Source: Terrimonas sp.
Lineage (GTDB): Bacteria; Bacteroidota; Bacteroidia; Chitinophagales; Chitinophagaceae
DNA: 64,000 bases
Direction: 5' to 3'
Assembly (NCBI RefSeq): GCF_003075435.1
Contig: NZ_QCZJ01000011.1
Coordinates: 62,001 to 126,000 of the forward strand
Every line of letters starts with the position of its first letter. Positions within the stretch are counted from its first letter, which is position 1. Shown piece by piece: positions 63,879-64,000 of the stretch. The translations under genes were made by a program, and so were the position numbers. A model generated the notes under the pieces. It was not told where the DNA came from and ran no database searches. It saw only the letters and a program-made list of their open reading frames with translations.

Positions 63879-64000
63879 TTATTGTTGATAATGTAATTTT
63901 TGTATTTGCCGTAACTCTTCTATGCTGCATTGCATAGCTATTAAAAAGCGGTTTAAGAAATCCGCCGTTACAATCTCCTTATTTTCCCATTTTGAATAAT
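63879..64000 (-). CDS. C-terminal fragment of a probable XRE-type HTH regulator (5' end beyond window)
   Basis: An open minus-strand frame enters from the window edge and stops at 63879-63881. The 40 codons read YSKWENKEIVTADFLNRFLI followed by AMQCSIEELRQIQKLHYQQ. The pattern (IS)-x-WEN, then a helix and a SIEEL-type helix, resembles the end of a helix-turn-helix_3 (XRE) domain. The N-terminus is outside the window, so this rests on about 30 residues. Confidence 0.5.
   Translation of the reverse strand, partial: YSKWENKEIVTADFLNRFLIAMQCSIEELRQIQKLHYQQ

Overview
The window looks like a chromosome segment of a Bacteroidota bacterium, most likely of the Chitinophagaceae/Chitinophagia type. The evidence is: -7 promoter elements of the form TAnnTTTG, a type IX secretion (T9SS) C-terminal sorting domain, a large TonB-receptor-like (Oar-type) outer-membrane protein, a LytS/LytTR pair, an ECF sigma operon with outer-membrane products, DUF2807 and YceI proteins, many lipoproteins, and weak Shine-Dalgarno use. 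No lineage assignment was computed. Most of the window is core or housekeeping DNA. The unusual content lies in intergenic repeats, small gene cassettes and interrupted genes.

Layout. 1-1042: a truncated secreted protein and a two-helix membrane protein (minus strand). 1806-5176: Ku plus a LigD that is split in two frames exactly at an A9-G run (end joining). 5360-10160: M1 aminopeptidase, a lipoprotein SAM hydrolase, and a LytS/LytTR two-component pair. 10269-12875: intradiol-dioxygenase-like lipoprotein, two small genes, and aat on the opposite strand. 12997-17079: ECF sigma factor, anti-sigma/beta-barrel fusion, LVIVD lipoprotein and beta-barrel protein, all overlapping or closely spaced, ending in a strong terminator. 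17157-28049: Oar-like receptor, ribBA, HtrA protease, a divergent LuxC-like reductase/ferredoxin pair, ddl, a PASTA protein and a rhodanese. 28393-34977: WbpM-like nucleotide-sugar dehydratase, CHASE3 histidine kinase, dgoD and an SMP-30 lactonase (galactonate-type sugar-acid use). 35069-38910: speA-like decarboxylase, rplT-rpmI, pyrB, coaD. 38975-44852: T9SS-exported protein and the propionate operon prpB-prpC-prpD, interrupted by a four-helix-bundle (S23/IVP-like) cassette.

45026-46300: ung and a tRNA locus holding a tRNA-Val relic, a tRNA-Arg(UCU) relic carrying a 20-bp perfect palindrome in its D-loop, a GIY-YIG gene, and an intact tRNA-Arg(UCU) whose 5' end encodes the C-terminus of the GIY-YIG protein. 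46347-56251: tex, a 263-bp MITE-like element, a class C beta-lactamase-fold hydrolase, hutH interrupted by an in-frame TGA, phosphoglucomutase, a phosphoribosyltransferase and an Fe-S membrane protein. 56371-64000: YceI, an ISAs1 relic, dgt, a DUF2807 lipoprotein, uvrA, a 5'(3')-nucleotidase and the tail of a probable XRE regulator.

The best candidates for new biology are: (i) the dnaX-type slippery heptamer joining the two halves of LigD; (ii) the tRNA-Arg/GIY-YIG/palindrome locus; (iii) the S23-like gene enclosed by inverted repeats inside an otherwise gapless prp operon; (iv) several families of intergenic inverted repeats built from short repeated words, plus a 17-bp-TIR element with related copies elsewhere in the window.
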